Positions 9,419 to 19,492 of a stretch of 64,000 bases of DNA are shown one piece after another. The stretch covers positions 744,001-808,000 of the forward strand of contig BCJJ01000003.1 in assembly GCA_039545355.1 (NCBI GenBank), read 5' to 3'. The notes beneath the pieces are model-generated. The model saw only the letters and a list, made by a program, of their open reading frames with translations, was not told where the DNA came from and ran no database searches. The position numbers were made by a program, and so were the translations under genes. This DNA comes from Trichosporon coremiiforme (taxonomy: Eukaryota; Basidiomycota; Tremellomycetes; Trichosporonales; Trichosporonaceae). Each line of letters starts with the position of its first letter. Position 1 is the stretch's first letter.

Positions 9419-12400
9419 ATGCGTGTACCAACCGCAACAACATCACTCAATGTGCTGCGCACACGGGTCGCCACCCCGTGCGTAAGCCGCGCACTTTCTT
9501 CCACCACTGTTCAACAATATCCGCGGACACCGGTCCGAGCTCGCACAGTCACGGCCCAGCCTCCTCCCCCGGAAACCCCTCCCACAGAGCCGCCCTCCTC
9601 CCCCTTCGTCCACACGACCCCGAAGGAGGAGCACAACGCTCCAGGAGCCGACCATGGCGAAGGTGACACCCCAGAGTCGCTGTTCCCCGGCGTGACCACG
9701 ACTTTGATCTCCCCGACAAAACCGGAAGGCAAGCTTGCCCCCGAACTCAAGTCGCTGTATAACCACCTCGCGACCTCCTTCGTCCCAACGAACCAGCCTG
9801 CGCACTCGTACAAGCTCCAAGATTCGCCACTAGGCAAGGTGTTTGTCCCGGCCGAGCGCAGCTCCGAGGACCCGGTCATTGCCCTTGTGTCGCCGTTCGA
9901 AGGAGGTGACGTCTACAACGCTAAGGCGGTTCACGATGTTGCGTCTCACCTCAACGCCGACATCGTACGTCTGGATCTGGCTCTTGGAGTCGGCTTCGAC
10001 GGGCCATCAGCACCGCTAGCCGACACTGGTGAGTTTTCCTTTCCTCTGCCGCAAACTGACGCTCAGGTATCACTGCCCCTCCTTTGCCCTTGTCGGTCAA
10101 CCCCCTGTTCCAGACGCAGGAGGCCCGGGAGAAGGAAATTCAGCAGGAGCAGGCTCATGAGGATGAGCAGGGCATGGACGGCGAGGACGATCCGCACGGC
10201 ATGCCGAACATGATCCGGTTGCCCATGTTCGCTGTTGCCGGTGGCGAGCAGTTCGGCGGCATGCAGCCTGGACCCCGGCGGCCAGAGGTCAACGAGGACT
10301 GGGTCAACTTCTTCAGCTCGATCATCAACATGCAGAACCCGCAGGGTGACGCTGCCGACCGTCGTGTCATTCTTCTCGAGTCTACCTCTGCCATGTCTCC
10401 CACTTTCGAGATTTGGTGGCCATCCTTCCTCGAGGCAGTTCGGCAACGCCGCCGCGGTCCTCCCCCTCCGAAGACGCCGAAGAACGCCAAGCCCACTCGC
10501 CCGACGACCCCGACCACGACGAAGCCCACCACCATCGTCCTGTCGATCCCGCCTTCCCTCCTCCCGACCCACATGAAGGAGTTCATGAAGCCGAGTGACA
10601 CAGTCGACCCGAGCCATGAGGAGAGGATCCGAGGTGTCATCGAGGCGTTTGGCGCTTCCGTCGGCCAGATCAATGTCATTGACGGATCTGAGCGCGGTGA
10701 GCAGGAGAAGCTGTGGTGGAGCGGCGAGGAACGTGATATGGAGAGTAGGAAAAGGCGCGAGGAGCGTCGTCTGAATGCCATCTTCGCTGGACAGTGAGTC
10801 GGGAATGCACCAGTCAGAACTGACCCACCAGCAACCAGCGCCTGCTGCCAGCTTTCACCTCGTCTCCCGGTTCTCAGGCCTCCGCCAATCCTATCCTCGA
10901 AATGCTGACTGGCGGCAAGAAGCCGAAGGGCGACCACGGCAACAACAACACCATTGTCTGGAAAATTGTGCCCATTGTCCCCGCCAACCGTGACCGTATT
11001 CTGGAGCAGCACGAGCGTCACACCCGTCGACGGGCACTGAACGCCGCTATCATGACAAAGGCGGTGAGCCAGCTCGGCGCCGGCCTCGAGGAACCGAGGG
11101 ACCTGCTCGGTGTCCCTGGAACGACTAGCCCTGCCCGTGGTCGTGCTCGTCGTCTGGAGCGCCGCCGCAATGGCACTCCCGAGTGGAGCGAATTCATCAT
11201 CTCCTGGAAGGAAGCTGTTGACCTCGCGAGCTTCGCCGTCGGCCGGGCAGCCATGAAGGACCCTAAGAACACGGAGCGTATCTCCCTCAGCTGGAAGGAC
11301 ATCGAGGAGGCTCGTAACGAGCACTACGACTCTAATCAGGTCATCCGTGACACTGTCTTCAATTACATCGACGCAGAGCTGAAGCAGCGCAAGGCTGCCG
11401 CCACCGAGGCTGAGAAGGGTACCGGCGACAGCACTGTCGAGGATGTCAAGAACGCGAAGGATCTGAACAAGCACGAGAAGCGCCTGCTTCACTGCATTGT
11501 CGACCCGAAGAAGATCTCGGCTGCGTCGTTCAACGATGTCCACCTGCCCTTCAAGACGATTGATGCGGTTCGAACGGTCATCTCGCTTCCTCTGCTCTTC
11601 CCCGAGGCGTTCCAGGGCGGTATCCTGAAGGACCATGTCACGAGCGGCGCGCTTCTCTTCGGTCCTCCGGGAACCGGCAAGACGCTCCTTGCGCGTGCCA
11701 TTGCCGCCGAGAGTGGTGCCAGAATGATTGCCATCCAGCCGTCCGACGTGAATGACATGTGGGTTGGTGAGGGCGAGAAGCTCGTCAAGGCTGTCTTCTC
11801 CCTTGCCCGTCGCCTGGCTCCTTGTGTCGTGTTCATCGATGAGGTCGACAGTCTGTTCGGCGCCCGTTCGGCTCGCGACTCGTCTGGTGGATCCAAGGCG
11901 CACAACCAGATCCTGACCGAGTTTATGCAGGAGATGGACGGTCTCAGCTCTGCCAGTGCCAACCGCGACGCTCGTGTCGTGGTCGTCGGAGCCACCAACC
12001 GGCCGTTCGACCTCGATGACGCCATCCTGCGTCGTCTTCCCCGTCGTCTGCTGGTTGACCTGCCCACTGAGGACGACAGAAAGGGTGAGTTGAACGACGC
12101 TGCGAACTTAACTGACAATCAGCGATTCTGGAGATCCTGCTCAAGAACGAGAACCTTGCTCCCGATGTCGACCTGCGCAAGCTGGCCAAGCGGACCGAGG
12201 GCTTCTCTGGATCTGACCTGAAGCGTGAGTTTGATGAATCCTGCTGTGCTGACTTCAGACCTGTGTGTTGCTGCTGCCCTGGCTAGCGTGAAGGACGACG
12301 TCGTGGTGCCGTGGAAGAAGCACGGCGCTAAGGCTACCAAGGTCAAGCCTGTCCACCATGCTTCCGGAAGCGTGCACCACCCTGACACCGGCGGCAACCG

Positions 12401-12962
12401 CAACCCTGTCAACGAGCCGGCGAAACAGCCCAAGGAGGAGATGCCCGCCATCACCACCGAGGGAGAGGTCGAGGCTACGCCACACATGTCTGCGGACCCG
12501 ACGGCGAGTAATTCGGCTGCTGCCAAGATGCTCGAGGCTGCCCACGAGGCTGTCCTGAACGGCCTCAAGACCGGAGGCATGTCGGCTTTGACGCAGTCGC
12601 GAGGCTTCTTCACCTCGGCCACTGCTCAGGATGCCAAGGCTGGAGCCCCCGGCGACAGCGACTCTTCGGAGGCCCCCGTTCAGGAGATTCCCGAGGAGGC
12701 TGAGCCCATCGAGCCCATCTCGTCTCAGAAGCTGACTCGTATCCTTCGAGCCAAGCACTTTGAGACTGCGCTGGGCGAGATCCGACCCAGCTCAAGCGAG
12801 GAGGGTACGATCGGTGAGCTCCGCAAGTGGGCCGAGCTGTACGGTGAGGGTGGCACGAAGAAGGGCAAGAAGAGCGGCTTCGGCAAGGGCTTTGGCTTCG
12901 GCGAGGAGGCGATCACGCGGAAAGGCTTCGGACGTGTTGACACGGACGGCGCGGACAAGTAA
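9419..12962 (+). CDS. Large mitochondrial AAA ATPase (Msp1/ATAD1-like AAA domain)
   Basis: Five exons, 9419-10028, 10067-10793, 10832-12084, 12123-12224 and 12259-12962, encode about 1,131 residues. The N-terminus is Arg/Ser/Thr-rich and lacks acidic residues (VLRTRVATPCVSRALSS), a good mitochondrial presequence. Residues 1-660 have no domain I can name. They include Pro-rich and Lys/Thr-rich linkers and an acidic stretch. One AAA module follows: Walker A GPPGTGKT, Walker B VVFIDEVDSLFGAR, sensor 1 VVVGATNRP, then RLPRRLLVDLP with the arginine-finger region and a C-terminal lid (GFSGSDLKHLC). A Gly/Lys-rich tail (GFGKGFGFGEE) ends the protein. The AAA core is closest in style to the Msp1/ATAD1/meiotic clade, which extracts or remodels membrane or complexed proteins. 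At over 1,100 residues it is far longer than Msp1 (about 360). Function is inferred only from the core. The introns are 34-38 nt. Confidence 0.82.
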
Positions 12963-12983
12963 CAAGTAACAAGTAACAAGTAG
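12956..12983 (+). repeat. 7-bp tandem repeat (CAAGTAA x3 + CAAGTAG) across the stop codon
   Basis: Four tandem heptamers begin inside the last codons of the AAA ATPase gene and run into its 3' UTR. Because the unit is 7 nt, the stops at 12960, 12967 and 12974 fall in three different frames. Confidence 0.9.
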
Positions 12984-13425
12984 TCGAGGAGGTTTAGAAG
13001 AACGTTATAGAGGTAGCGGCACGTGTGTGGCTGCGGTCACCCATCAGAAGACACTGCATTGCACTGCATCCAACAACTCAAACATAGATTTCCATCACAT
13101 CATGCATAACGTGCACCGTGCGTGCGGCATTTAATGGTCGTCGTGTTGATGTCACGGGCACTGCGGCGAAGCGGTCGTACTCCGGGCGGAGAGGCCGACA
13201 TAGTTCGGGTGGCAAATTCGACTTGTCGGCTTGTCGGCTTGTCGGCTCGGGCCAATGGACGACGGGGTAATTCGAGCATTTAGCATTTGGCTGACAAAGT
13301 GACTGACTCGCCGCCGCAGAGCCGGTATTTTGCACGGATCTAAGGCGAGAGCATTACGTCCACTCGACTTTGAGTTCGCATATTTCATCACGCACCTTAC
13401 CTTTCCATTCTACAACTCTACCAAA
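12963..13425. other. Intergenic region, AAA ATPase gene / NFU1
   Basis: This 463-bp stretch contains the heptamer repeat, a TTGTCGGC-type short repeat at about 13220-13248 and the NFU1 promoter. No gene is seen. Confidence 0.5.
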
Positions 13426-14316
13426 ATGCGTTCTGCGATCGCTTCCTCGTCCCGCCTCGTCGCGGCGCTGCCCCGGGCAGCAGCCGTCGCCGCCCGCCCC
13501 GCCGTTCCCGCCATGCGCATGGCCGCCCGGAATCTCTCCTCGGCGTCGACCCGGCCGCGGATCAACCCCATCCGCCTCGCCGCGCGCCAGCCGCAGCAGG
13601 GTGAGTTGTAGCCCGTCCGCTGAAACTGACAGACAGTGCGCACAATGTTTATCCAGACGGAGACGACGCCGAACGAGGACTCGCTCAAGTTCATCCCGGG
13701 CGTGCCAGTGACTAAGGGATCGACGTACGAGTTCCTCGACCTGCGCTCGGCTCTCAAGTCGCCGCTAGCCACGCGCCTGCTGAACATTGAGGGCATCGTC
13801 GGTGTGTTTTACGGCCCCGACTTTGTGACGTGCACAAAGGACGACTCGTTCCAGTGGAATATTCTCAAGCCCGAGGTGTTCGCAATCCTGATGGAGCACT
13901 TCTCGTCCGGCGCCCAGCTCTTCCGCGAGGAGCACGCCGAGGGCGAGGGCGCAGAGGACACGCGTGTCCTCGATTCCGACTCGGATGTCGTCGCCATGAT
14001 CAAGGAGCTGCTCGAGACGCGCGTCCGCCCAGCCATCCAGGAGGACGGAGGCGATATCGAGTACCGCGGCTTCGACGAGGACAAGGGCACCGTCTTCCTC
14101 AAGCTCATGGGAAGCTGCCGTGGATGCTCGTCCTCCGAGGTCACTCTGAAGAACGGCATCGAGCGCATGCTCATGCACTACGTCCCCGAGGTCCAGGCCG
14201 TCGAGCAGTTCGTCACCGAGGAGGAGAAGATCGCCCAGGACGAGTTCGCCAAGCTCGAGGCCAGGCTCGAGAAGGAGGCAAAGGAGAAGGAGGGCAAGGC
14301 TGCTGAGGCTGCCTAA
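13426..14316 (+). CDS. NFU1: NFU1 mitochondrial Fe-S cluster scaffold
   Basis: Two exons, 13426-13600 and 13637-14316, encode 284 residues. The first 55 or so residues are Ala/Arg-rich without acids, a clear mitochondrial presequence. The N-terminal Nfu domain starts VRTMFIQTETTPNEDSLKFIPG, and the C-terminal NifU-like domain holds the cluster-binding CxxC in SCRGCSSS. The two are joined by a short acidic linker. NFU1 delivers [4Fe-4S] clusters to enzymes such as lipoate synthase and respiratory complexes. That role is known for the family and not shown here. The tail is a charged Glu/Lys helix (KLEARLEKEAKEKEGK). It is slightly longer than yeast NFU1. The 36-nt intron falls exactly between presequence and mature protein. 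Confidence 0.95.
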
Positions 14317-14504
14317 GCACTTAAGTTCGTTAGAGAGAGAGAGCGCCGAGTACGAGAGTATGTTTGTCATAGATCAGCCCTGTAATTTCATGCATTCATT
14401 GCCCACTCGCGACCTCTTGCACTTCTGCTGATTATAGCTACATACATCATAAACTGGGTGTCTACATTGTCGGCGGCTTGGGCTCTCAAAGCCCCAGCCT
14501 CTGT

Positions 14505-15080
14505 CTATCCGCGGCGGCCGTCCGTCGCATCTCCAGACTTGCACGCGACGATCTTGATCTTGGGAGCGGTCACGAGCTCGCCGCTGAGAGTTAGTAACAC
14601 ACCTGACACCTGATGCAGCTAACTCACGATGAACCAGTGCCCTCCATACGGAATTGGGGGTCCTTCACGACAAACGTCCACACATCGTCACACAGGCGGT
14701 ACGTCGAGAGATGTCCCTGTGTTGTCAGCTTGTGTGCTCCATTGCGAGTAAGCCATCTGGGTGATGCCGGTTGCATGATGGCCGGTGGAGAAGACTCACC
14801 TTGACGGACGTCTTCTGCTTGACGCCCTTCTGGAGACACTCGGTGAGCGACTTGTCAAACTGCTGTCAGCTTAAGCCTTCATCCTGCAGCTTACCTGTTG
14901 GAGAACCCTCATCGCGAGCTGGGGCGGGATGTCACCCGACGTGATGAGCTCATCGAGAGCGTCCGTCAGCGCGGTTCCGATGCTGCCTTGTTAGCTCCCA
15001 GGATGCTTTTTCGGGCTAGCTCACGAGGAACCACGGTAAAACTCATAGTAGGTCTGCCCCTTGTTGTCGGTGGCGGACAT
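14505..15080 (-). CDS. TOA2: TFIIA small (gamma) subunit
   Basis: Five small exons, 15080-15025, 14982-14895, 14859-14800, 14716-14628 and 14583-14505 (complement), encode 122 residues, the usual size of TFIIA gamma. The start is [20 protein letters not shown], the typical N-terminal helical domain. The central stretch FDKSLTECL is followed by the beta-barrel part [18 protein letters not shown] and ends with [14 protein letters not shown] gamma pairs with the alpha/beta subunit and stabilises TBP on TATA promoters in the nucleus. All junctions keep phase with CTAAC or CTGAC branch sites. The third exon has a tandem CAGCAG acceptor, so a one-Gln isoform is possible. The gene is divergent from the MOB4-like gene and convergent with NFU1. 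Confidence 0.93.
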
Positions 15081-15637
15081 GCTGGAGTGCGGTCGGCAGG
15101 GGGAGTGGAGGATGTGGCCGAGTCGAAAGCCTGGCCAGGTCGTCGATAACAGTGGCGACTGCCGAGTGGTCGAGGTCGAGTGGCCGGTGGACTGGTGGAC
15201 TGGTGGACTGGACTGGGAGAAATGATGAGTAATACCCGGAAGTATATTCCACGTGCGGGGGATAGCTTCGTCTCAGCTTGTGTGGTGAAGCTGTTTCCCC
15301 TTGCACGTCATGGGCGGGTGAGGACTCGGACGCAGCCTCGCCCTGTATGAAGTCCTGTCCTGTCCTGTCCTGGCCTGGCCTGGGCTGGGCTGGGCTGGGC
15401 TGGGTAGCCTGGGTCGTGATTACAGCACAACACCAACACTAACCACCCTGCAACCGACACACCGCACCGCACACTGTAGTAGTTCACCCGGCAGGCGCGT
15501 TTCCTTTCGTTTCGTCCCTTCGCATTCATCAACACGCAACCACATTAACCACCCACACTTCCCTTTCCCTCCACACTCCTTTCCTTCGTCCGGGTGGTCT
15601 CGCTTGACGCGGTGCCTCTCACCTTCACCATTCACCC
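15081..15637. other. Divergent promoter region, TFIIA gamma / MOB4-like gene
   Basis: This is 557 bp between two starts. It holds the pentamer repeat at 15353-15407 and CT-rich sequence near 15550-15600 that could serve as a promoter or 5' UTR of the MOB4-like gene. No exon is seen. Confidence 0.5.
15353..15407. repeat. Pentanucleotide tandem repeat (TCCTG drifting to GGCTG)
   Basis: Eleven consecutive 5-bp units run TCCTG x4, GCCTG x2, GGCTG x4, then GGTAG. The ordered change of unit looks like stepwise repeat turnover. Confidence 0.85.
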
Positions 15638-17702
15638 ATGATCATACCGCCCGAGAAGACGAGGGGGCCGCTCGCCTACCGCTTCAAGCGGGGGTCCAAA
15701 CTCGTCGTGAGTACGCCATCTTGCATCCCGTCCAGACGCAACCGCCGTGCTTTCATGCATCATAAATACTGACTGCACCAACAGGACCTCCCGCCACAGC
15801 CGCCCTCGCTCCCCGTCCCTCCCCTCTCGGCCATTGACGGGCCCTTCCAGCTCTCAGAGTACCTGTCGCTCAAGGTCCGGCATGACCCTCATGACATCAA
15901 GGGTCTCGTCGAGGTGCCCTCGGACAACGCGAAGGCTGCCGATCGTCACGTCGTGAGTTCATCAACCGACTACAGATATAGCTGACAGACAGTGGATCTA
16001 CGAACATCTTCGGTACGTCTTGGGCAGTTCGTACGCATGTCCGCGCGTCGAGCCCACTGTTCAGGCCAAGTCGCGTGAGCTTTCAACTGACTCCACCGTA
16101 GCCGGATACCGATAGACGTCACTCCACTTCTCACACAGCTTCAGCTGCTGTGCAGTCACGAGACATGTCCCGAGATGAAGGCCAACGAGTGGCAGTACCT
16201 CTGCGTCGCGCACGGCGGCGAGGGGACGGACAAGTGCTGCGCCATCGACTACATCCTCCATACGTGAGTCGTCACGTTTCAGAGTTACGCCGTTACCGAC
16301 GAGTCGTTGATTTGTGCTAACGGGCAGTCTCGACTCGACGACCGCCTTACTGAACTCCTCCAATTACTTCCCCTCGAGGCTGCAGATCCCGCACGCCTCG
16401 CTCACGCACTTCCCGTCCCTGTTCCGCCGGCTGTCGCGCATCTTCTCTCACGCATACTTCCACCACCGCGAGGCGTTCGCGACGTCCGAGGCCGAGACGT
16501 CGCTTTACGCGCGCTTCGCGGCCCTCTGCCAGCGCTACGAGCTGTTAGGCGCTGGCCTGCTCCTGATCCCGCCCGAAGGGTACGAAGTGGTGACGCCCAA
16601 TGACGACTCTGACGACCATAACGACAAGCGCGACAGCTCGGACGAGGAGCACGAGCCGGAGCACGCCGACGCTGACGCCGGAAATACGACGAGTGTTTTG
16701 GACCAGAACCAGCCAACACTGCACGAGAACGCCAGTGGCGCTAGCCCTGCCGCCCCCAACGCGCCCAATGAGGGAAGCGACGCAGACAAGACTGCGCCGA
16801 TCGAGGTCCCGGCTCCCGCCGAGTCTGAGCGGAAAGACGATTCAAAGGGAGTGGCGGGCGGCCGGGGGTCTTTCTCGCCCACCAGGTGGTCTGGGTCCCC
16901 TGTGCAGCCGCCCCACAAGGGGAAGCCGGCGCCCGCTCAGGCTTCCGAGTCCCTCAGCCCGCCCAGCACGCGCGCCGCTCTCGATGGACTGAACGACTCT
17001 CCCAAGATTGAGCCCAAGGTTGAGCCCAAGGTTGAGCCCAAGGTTGAGCCCAAGGTTGAGCCCAAGGTTGAGTCCAAGGTTGTGTCTGGCAACGGCCGCG
17101 GCACGTTATCACGCGGCAAGGCGCCTCGTGCGAGCGTCTTTGCCACCACTGGGCCCGACGCTAACGCCTCGGGCACGTTTTCAACCTCCCCGACGACCAC
17201 CGAGGGGGTGCTTTCGCCATCCGTCCTCGGCATGGCGCGGAAGGAGAGCGTCGAGAGTGCGGTGTTCGTCGGAGACGAGGAGAAGCCGCAGGAAGCTCCA
17301 GCCGACACGGACATCTCTGCCGAGGCCGTCGCCGACGCGCCCGACACGCACGAGGAGACGCCGGCGAACGATGTGTCTATTCCGATCCAGCTCGACCGCG
17401 CGGACGAGGCCGTGTCACCGAAGACGTCCACGTCTACGATCCCCGACATTCTGGCCGAGGACGCAGATGCTGCCGCCGCGAGCTCGCCGCCAAAAATCAC
17501 TAAATCGGAGCTCCTGCCCTCGCCGAAGAGCGAACTGCTCTCCATCTCGCCTAAGAACACGGCGTCTCCCAAGCGCGGGGGAAAGAGCGCGCGCGGCGCG
17601 CCCCGCTCGCCCAAGAAGACGAAGAGCAAGGCGCTGAAGAAGGAGGGAGGCGGTAGCGGCGGCAGCGGCGGGTCAAACTCGCCGGTCCCCGCCGAGGAGT
17701 AG
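15638..17702 (+). CDS. MOB4/phocein-like protein with a long disordered C-terminal extension
   Basis: Five exons, 15638-15706, 15785-15952, 15993-16012, 16102-16263 and 16328-17702, encode about 597 residues. Residues 1-225 are a full Mob domain with LLTQLQLLCSHETCPEM, the zinc-site HAYFHHREAF and AIDYILHTLDS, which fit the phocein (MOB4/MOB3) class. Phocein proteins bind striatin in the STRIPAK complex and help control cell fusion, polarity and septation in fungi. The remaining 370 or so residues are low complexity: acidic DDSDDHNDKRDSSDEEHEPEH, Pro/Ser linkers, six PKVE units and SPKK-type ends. The usual phocein length is about 225, so this tail is a strong departure. Its reading frame is continuous with the domain in the same last exon. 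A role in scaffolding or phospho-regulation is a guess. Confidence 0.88.
17007..17078 (+). repeat. 12-bp coding minisatellite in the MOB4-like gene
   Basis: Six units of RTTGAGYCCAAG encode repeated (I/V)E(P/S)K. Only the first base of unit one and one base of the last unit differ, which suggests recent expansion or homogenisation. Confidence 0.95.
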
Positions 17703-18016
17703 AATAGAGATACTCGGCAAGGCAAGTGTGATTCTGTACGCGGCAAAAAACCATAGCCCAGGCTGGCAGACGAGGGGTGTGTACGACTATTGCATGCATC
17801 AGCTATGTAACGAGTCGAGGAGTCCAGCAGGCGATGTCAAGTCGAGGGGCTTCGGTGCCTGTGATAACAGTGGTGACTAACCTCCACCTGTATGGTCCAC
17901 CTGGTCTTCCTCCGCCTCCACACATCACAACACCTGACATTACCACATCCACCATTTCTCGTCCGATCCGAAAGCTCGCCGCGCACGCCTCTCGAGCGCG
18001 CCGAACACGTAAAGTC
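17703..18016. other. Intergenic region, MOB4-like gene / RAI1
   Basis: This 314-bp stretch holds the MOB4-like 3' UTR and the RAI1 promoter. The frame is open upstream of the chosen RAI1 start with earlier ATGs at 17777 and 17834, but that peptide shows no conserved block. Confidence 0.5.
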
Positions 18017-19364
18017 ATGTCGGTCGAGCATCTAGCCCTGCCACCAGGCCATCTCCCTCCGCCGCCATCCTATGCTCGTCCTCGACTATTGGGGACGTAC
18101 TCGCACCTCCCCGACCGGCGGATAGTCCCTGGCGACGCGAGTATGGCGTATTACCGTCCCGCCCCCATCGGTGCGGACTTGACCTATGGTGCTGAAAGCA
18201 GAATAGACAGAGATGAGAGTGTCGAGGAACACCTCGACGGGCTGGTTGAGAATATCCAGAGGATTGGGAGGGAGAAGCCCGGTGGGGTCGTGACTTGGCG
18301 CGGGATGCTGACGCGGTACGTGTCCGGCGTTCGGCGTTCAGCTAGACATGCGTTGCAGGTGAGCTAACGGCAGATTCATGGCGGCCCCGTTTGAGACGGA
18401 AGGATGGGCGATGGACGCAATCGCGCTGAACGGGAGCGTGTATTTGGAGCTGTACGATCCGCCAGAGGAAAGGGCGAAGCGGTGAGCTGGCTGAAGCGCT
18501 GACTTGGCTGACGCCGCAGATCAGAGGCGCAAAAAGCCTGGGCGTTGCCTAGCAACATGGGCTACTCCTATGAGGCGTACTCGACCTACCCCGAGGACCC
18601 CGAGATCGAGGGGCCTGAGGGCTGGTCTGGGACGGTGAACACAAATGTGCAGTGGTGCAAGTGAGTTTCCACTTCCTAGTCTCGGGGACACAGCTGACAC
18701 CAGCATTGTCGAGTCCTCCATCGGCGAGATTCCCGTCACGATCGGCGGAGAGGTAGACTGTGTCGATGGTGAGCTTACTTCTTCCTGGCATTTTAGCTGA
18801 CCCCAGTCCCGCCGGGAACTCCGAATCCGGGACTGGGAAAATGCGTCGAGCTTAAGACCAACAAGGTCATCACCGACGAGAGGGGGGATAACGTCTTCCA
18901 CAAGAAGTTGCTGAAGCACTGGGCGCAGAGTTTCCTGCTCGGTATTCCCGTACGTGTCCTTCTACTTTTCCAGCTAACTGGTCGTACGTAGCTGACATCA
19001 GACCGTCACAGTCGGCTTCAGGACGGACGCAGGCATCCTCGCCTCCCAGCGCAGCTTCGAAACCCTGCGTATCCCGGGCATCGTGTCTGGCCAGAAACGG
19101 GGGTGGCGCCCCGAACCGGCGCTGCACTTCTTGTACGCTGCGCTCGAGATGGTGACGCGGAACACGCTGCCCTCGGACCCTCACCCGCCTGAGGTCGCCC
19201 CTCTGCCCGCGGGTGCACTGCTTCCCCGCGCGGCCAAGTGGAGAGTCCAGTTCACGCCGCGGCGGGGGCTGGATCTCTACCTCTTAGGCGAGGAGGAGCA
19301 TACTCCCGGAACGAGGTGGGGCGGCATTCTGCCAGAGGAGTACGTGCGGTGGCGCTGCAGCTGA
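18017..19364 (+). CDS. RAI1: RAI1/DXO-family RNA decapping enzyme
   Basis: Six exons, 18017-18315, 18374-18481, 18520-18660, 18704-18768, 18807-18949 and 19002-19364, encode 372 residues. The DXO/Rai1 active-site blocks are all present: [15 protein letters not shown], the GGEVDCVD block holding the metal-binding E199/D201 pair, and CVELKTNK with E219/K221. Rai1 removes incomplete or NAD caps from RNA and supports the 5'-3' exonuclease Rat1 in the nucleus. That activity is known for the family. The length is close to yeast Rai1 (387). The start at 18017 ([21 protein letters not shown]) is preferred because the Pro-rich lead into the domain is usual for the family. Upstream in-frame ATGs exist. 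It is convergent with the aminotransferase gene, with 128 bp between the stop codons. Confidence 0.92.
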
Positions 19365-19492
19365 AGAAGCATAAGAGACATATCTTCGCATCTAGGTTTA
19401 TGCAGGACTATGGATTGCCACTGTGTCAAGTGTTCTGTTTGTTCTATATACCTTCCTTTCTACACTCGGCCGACGCCTGGCTGGCGCCAGAC

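Noticed and set aside
10155..11903. Open frame of 582 codons on the minus strand
   Set aside because: It is antisense to the AAA ATPase exons, which carry Walker motifs and proper splice sites.
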